Below, piece by piece: positions 60,401 to 64,000 of a DNA stretch of 64,000 nt. Within the stretch, counting starts at the first letter, position 1. The number at the start of each line of letters is the position of its first letter. The notes under the pieces were generated by a model. That model did no database searches. It was not told the origin of the DNA and saw nothing but the letters and a program-made list of their open reading frames with translations. This stretch comes from Hyaloperonospora brassicae (lineage: Eukaryota > Oomycota > Peronosporomycetes > Peronosporales > Peronosporaceae): NCBI GenBank assembly GCA_947650285.1, contig CANTFL010000549.1, forward strand, positions 1 to 64,000. Direction: 5' to 3'. Made by a program: the position numbers and the translations under genes.

Positions 60401-61850
60401 GCGCAAAGGACCAAACACGCGCTGCGCTGGCTGACCCAATCTCACGACACGTAATTTTATGCTTGGCGGTCCTGGGCATACCAAGGCGGATCTACCGGTT
60501 CTGGTATGATCATGCATAAATGGCTGCGTAGCCGTGAACGGCCTTTACGCACTAGCAGACATTCGTCGGCTTTCGTTGCTAAAGATCTCGACCTGCTTCT
60601 CGAGCCGTCGGCGGAGCAAGCTGGACACCGCCGGGCTCGGACATCGTCTTTCCTTGATTCCCTAGTGCTCCATGCGGGCAGTCGATGGATTGGGCGTGTA
60701 TGGGAATACAATTTTCCACTCCGTTACCGGACGAAGTCGCTACTCCTGATTGTCCTGATCATCAACTACGCGCGGTGCGTCAATTTTGGGGGACGTTTGG
60801 CTGGTCCAGCAATCCGTGGATCCGGGATGCGAAGGGCGCGAAGTTGTTGCACTTGAAGTTTAATCAAATTGACGCATGCTCTATCGCGGATCTGCACATT
60901 TGGCAGACGGGCCCGACCACTTATGTTTATACCATCCCGCCCTCGCGGCCAGAGGGAGTCACGTGTTCCCAGCCTAAACTTCGCCGGTGGGCAACAGCAA
61001 TTTTATTGGCGTCTCCGTTGTTAACGATTGGATCGGAATTGGGCGTGGCGTCCGCCTTATCGCTTCGGCATCCCCCACCATTTCGTTTTGAATATGACTG
61101 GGTCACTGAGTGTCGGGGTTGCGTCGTGGGCGCTCGCAGGAATTTACCAGTGGAGGGAATGGGTAGGGTGCGATGACGCCAGGGCTCTGACGGGCTGCAT
61201 TGGGTTTTTTCAAGAGGGCCTACCCGAGCTCCACTTGGCGTCGGACGGTGACAGTCTGAGTTGGGCTGCGCACATCAGGCAGCACGGAGTGGTCTTTTAC
61301 GCCCACCCAAGGCATTACCGCTTCGCGTGGGGAGTACCCCAAACGGTTCCTAATGGATCTCTACGTCGGGCTATTTTGCACCGGGCTTTTTAGCTGCACA
61401 AACGCCGACTAACCCGACGTTCACTACCCTTTTCGGAGCGGCTAGATGCTGTCATTCGCGAGGCTTTGTGGCAACGGGCGGCGGCACATCAGCAACCATA
61501 CCAAACTTGGAAGCATTACAGCGGACTCTCCGACTTTCAAGTTTGGCCGGCGTATCGCGTCGCCACCAAGCAGCATATTTTTTCCACGCCGGGCCCTGCC
61601 TGCGTGTCACGGGATGCCCGAAACGTCGGGGCACGTGTTTTTGGGATTGCCAGAAGGCGCGAGCGTGCTGGAGAGAATTCCTCAGCCATTGGACTGGCGC
61701 TTCTGTGTCGTGTGCAGTTGTAGATAGTTCTCTCGGCAACTGTGCGAACCGTCAGGCTCCGGCGATCCCAAGGCTTCAGCGGTCTCTTTTGCTCGAGCGG
61801 ATCGAGGGCCTCCTGTCGAAATGGCGTGCTCCGTATCGTCTGCCTCCTTG
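60401..61850 (+). pseudogene. LINE ORF2 C-terminal region remnant
   Basis: A connection region is followed by a zinc-binding-like motif, C-x-GMPETSGHVF / FWDCQKARACWREFLSHW (61,607-61,700). It is read in two adjacent frames, so a frameshift lies in the motif. This arrangement is typical of the C-terminus of LINE ORF2. The coding match ends near 61,850. Confidence 0.65.
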
Positions 61851-62463
61851 AATAAGCGTTGACCTGAGCAGGGAGCTCTCCATCTCCGAGACTGCCACGC
61901 CGTCGTTCCAATGTGATGAACGCTCACACATGTTTCCCATCTGAAGCTCAACTGTCCGGCTATGCTCGCAAAGATGATTCACCAAATCCTTCGAGTCCTT
62001 GTAGCTTTCAATCGGCCACGCCAGAGCTTTACGATACGTCCACTCGCTCCCGATACGTTGTTTCCAAACGCTACTTCTGTTGCGTGATACAGACGACGAA
62101 CGAATCGTCGTCTGTTAGAGAATCGTGCGCACGGCAGAGTTGCAATGTGCTGTATTCCTTGTGAAGGCGCGCAGAATGACAACCCACGCACGCGGTTGCT
62201 CGAGATCGGTTTTCGTGATCCCAAATTTTAAAGAGTGTAAGGAAAAGCGATTGTGCAGCCAAAAACAAGGCAACGAAGGGCGCACGACGACGCGAGCGCG
62301 CACGTTGCTGTGGGCATCCTCTCTAGTGCTTCAGTCCGTTCGTGCGACGGTCACGAAGTTTTCCCCGCCTTTCGTCGTTACTCAGTCCAAGTACACAGTC
62401 ACATGTCGTCCGTCCATCCGCACTCGCGCGAATTTCTACAGAATGCGGAGACACAAACACTTG
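61851..62463. other. Intergenic between LINE and EF-Tu-like ORF
   Basis: No recognised gene. Short frames on both strands only. Confidence 0.5.
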
Positions 62464-62470
62464 TCATTTT
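62464..62470 (+). promoter_or_regulatory. Initiator-like motif before the EF-Tu-like ORF
   Basis: TCATTTT fits the oomycete initiator consensus, 17 bp before ATG 62,487. This suggests, but does not prove, transcription. Confidence 0.35.
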
Positions 62471-62486
62471 ACTCGAACAAGCAACA

Positions 62487-62705
62487 ATGCCCAGTGAAAA
62501 GGAAAAGTTTGGCATCACTAAACACCACGTGAACGTCGGCACCATCGGCAGCGGAGCCCCGCACAAGGCGAATACATCCCAGGCAAAGACGAGTGACTTC
62601 TCCGAGACAGGCGGCGCCAATTCTGCGGCGGAAATGGACAATGGTAAGGCGCCGAAAGAATGCGCTTCGGACCTCGCGGCTGCCAAGAAGACTCCATCTG
62701 AGTAG
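62487..62705 (+). CDS. EF-Tu N-terminus-derived mini-ORF, 72 aa, P-loop lost
   Basis: Starts MPSEKEKFGITKHHVNVGTI and aligns without gaps for 50 residues to the EF-Tu encoded 0.8 kb downstream. Shared blocks are [14 protein letters not shown] and DxxKAPxE. The start even resembles bacterial EF-Tu ([18 protein letters not shown]) more than the neighbour does. The GTP-binding loop GHVDHGKT is replaced by GSGAPHKA, so nucleotide binding should be lost, and the ORF stops at 72 codons with a Lys/Ala-rich tail. Frame and length are intact and an initiator-like motif precedes it, so it may be an expressed short protein. Otherwise it is a truncated pseudogene of a tandem EF-Tu duplicate. I use the ATG at 62,487 because homology starts there. 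Confidence 0.6.
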   Translation: MPSEKEKFGITKHHVNVGTIGSGAPHKANTSQAKTSDFSETGGANSAAEMDNGKAPKECASDLAAAKKTPSE

Positions 62706-63422
62706 CTATCCCACGCACGGACTTCGTGATCGCGACGGCGTATTACTTAGCTCTTGCTGACTCGTAACAATGTCATACACGTGGTAATTTCAGACTCCAA
62801 AGTCCACTCGTGTGCTATGTGTATGCGATCGTGTGCATTTTGTACGTGCAGCCAGAGCTGTAAAGTTCGAGACGGTCTCATTCGTCAGTGCGTCTATGAT
62901 GCTACAAGTACGTCGCAAAGACACGCTCGTGTACGTATCAAAGACAGTCACTGACTCGCGAGAGGTATCTGGTACCGTGCGCGATCGTCAGTAGATTCAG
63001 AACGCGCGGCTGATGATCGGATGCCGCGTCAGAAGCGCCTGACGCACGCGGTGCTTTGTATGTATCCGCGAAGGTTTCGTTCCTTTCGTCTTGACAATTG
63101 ACTGTTGTTGTCTGAACGTAAAAGTGCGTGTAATTGTCCGAAAGCGTTCGACTAATGTTCGTGTCGGCCCGCAAGCTGGCGACAACCGACCCATGTAACA
63201 GCTTACGTGCACCTTATTGGCTAAATATCGAAATCCTGCACGCCTACCGATTGCGCGATCAGCTCCGAAGTCCAACATTCGCCCACCGTTGTGTACGTCA
63301 CCTCAGTTTCGTCACGGGCCCGGCAGTAACCTGATGAACGTGCGCCCCGCCTGCCGTCCATACAATCGCCAAGTCGCGCGAGTCGTGTCGTCCGTCCCCA
63401 CCTCTCCTCCCCCTGCCGCCAG
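62706..63422. promoter_or_regulatory. Upstream region of the mitochondrial EF-Tu gene
   Basis: No ORF of note. It separates the EF-Tu-like ORF from the EF-Tu gene; GC rises sharply from about 63,330, where the housekeeping gene's promoter should lie. Confidence 0.45.
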
Positions 63423-63432
63423 TCACTTTTCC
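63423..63432 (+). promoter_or_regulatory. Oomycete initiator of the EF-Tu gene
   Basis: TCACTTTTCC fits the initiator plus flanking promoter pattern and lies 21-30 bp before ATG 63,453, implying a very short 5' UTR. Confidence 0.5.
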
Positions 63433-63452
63433 ACCAGACCGCCGCCCGCGCC

Positions 63453-64000
63453 ATGTTCGCCCGCAAGTTCGTCGCGGCGCCCGTGCGCCTCGCCACGCGG
63501 TCCATGGCCAAGTTCGACCGCTCGAAGCCGCACGTGAACGTGGGCACGATCGGCCACGTGGACCACGGCAAGACGACGCTCACGGCCGCCATCACGAAGG
63601 TCCTGTCGGAGACGGGCGGCGCCGAGTTCACGAGCTACGCGGACATTGACAAGGCGCCCGAGGAGCGCGCGCGCGGGATCACGATCTCGACGGCGCACGT
63701 CGAGTACGAGACGGAGACGCGCCACTACGCGCACGTCGACTGTCCCGGGCACGCGGACTACGTCAAGAACATGATCACGGGCGCCGCGCAGATGGACGGC
63801 GGCATCCTCGTGGTCTCGGCCGGCGACGGGCCCATGCCGCAGACGCGCGAGCACATTCTGCTGGCGCGTCAAGTGGGCGTCCCGGCGCTCGTTGTGTTTA
63901 TGAACAAGGTGGACCAAGTGGACGACGAAGAGCTCTTGGAGCTCGTGGAGATGGAGATCCGCGAGCTCTTGGAGGCCTACGACTTCCCCGCCGACGACAT
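63453..64000 (+). CDS. TUFM: Mitochondrial elongation factor Tu, 5' part (runs off the window)
   Basis: Encodes the first 182 residues, with the 3' part outside the window. Residues 1-18 ([18 protein letters not shown]) are a basic, amphipathic mitochondrial targeting presequence. The GTPase domain follows, with G1 GHVDHGKT (34-41), switch RGIT (74-77), G3 DCPGH (96-100) and G4 NKVD (151-154) all intact. It delivers aminoacyl-tRNA to mitochondrial ribosomes in a GTP-dependent manner. Codon use is strongly GC-ending, as expected for a highly expressed oomycete gene, and no intron is seen so far. The start is the first ATG after the initiator motif and gives a normal presequence. Confidence 0.97.
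   Translation, partial: MFARKFVAAPVRLATRSMAKFDRSKPHVNVGTIGHVDHGKTTLTAAITKVLSETGGAEFTSYADIDKAPEERARGITISTAHVEYETETRHYAHVDCPGHADYVKNMITGAAQMDGGILVVSAGDGPMPQTREHILLARQVGVPALVVFMNKVDQVDDEELLELVEMEIRELLEAYDFPADD

Larger units (their letters stand above)
52640..61850 (+). mobile_element. Decayed LINE (APE-type non-LTR retrotransposon), about 9.2 kb
   Basis: A plus-strand element with GC-rich 5' sequence, ORF1 with a zinc knuckle, and ORF2 with an apurinic-like endonuclease, reverse transcriptase and a C-terminal zinc-finger-like region. All blocks are in order but broken by many stops and frameshifts. It is interrupted by a solo LTR at 58,829-59,275. Ends are approximate: I could not identify target-site duplications or a 3' poly-A. 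Confidence 0.85.

Noticed and set aside
62487..62705. Bacterial horizontal transfer of an EF-Tu gene
   Set aside because: Only the first residues look bacterial. The body aligns ungapped to the neighbouring mitochondrial gene, so local duplication is simpler.

Overview
The window is nuclear DNA of an oomycete, most likely a plant-pathogenic member of the Peronosporales. The evidence is a secreted LWY-repeat effector, oomycete-type initiator motifs (TCAYTYY) close upstream of start codons, short GT-AG introns, LTR elements with TGTAACGGG...CCCGTTACA ends, and GC-rich gene islands in AT-rich gene-free DNA. I cannot name the genus.

The main structure is a very large inverted duplication. The left arm (about 7,180-21,317) and right arm (about 28,490-42,629) are reverse complements, each about 14.1 kb and at least 99.9% identical by eye. 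Between them lies a 7.2 kb AT-rich spacer without genes. Each arm carries, from outside in: the 3' part of the LWY effector gene, a decayed CLPTM1-family gene, an intact three-exon SURF6/Rrp14 ribosome-biogenesis gene, unassigned sequence with a long perfect-type hairpin, a small secreted-protein gene, and a decayed unassigned gene. Only the left copy of the effector is complete (5,351-8,113). The right copy is cut off exactly where an LTR starts (42,630).

Left of the arm (1-5,350) are an AT-rich tract and the 5' end of a decayed LTR retrotransposon (3,770-4,791, minus strand). Right of the arm is a mobile-element graveyard: a solo-like LTR (42,630-43,095), a 2.6 kb palindromic element holding tRNA-like and 5S-rRNA-like segments (43,515-46,109), a decayed pogo/Tigger transposase (about 48,000-49,620, minus), and a 9 kb decayed LINE (about 52,640-61,850, plus) whose reverse transcriptase is split by a solo LTR (58,829-59,275).

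The right edge enters a housekeeping island: the 5' end of nuclear-encoded mitochondrial EF-Tu (63,453 to the edge). About 0.8 kb upstream, in the same orientation, is a 72-codon ORF (62,487-62,705) that is recognisably an EF-Tu N-terminus with the GTP-binding P-loop destroyed.

No operon-like or defence-like multi-gene system is visible. The most noteworthy items are the giant inverted duplication with its effector breakpoint, and the EF-Tu-derived mini-ORF.
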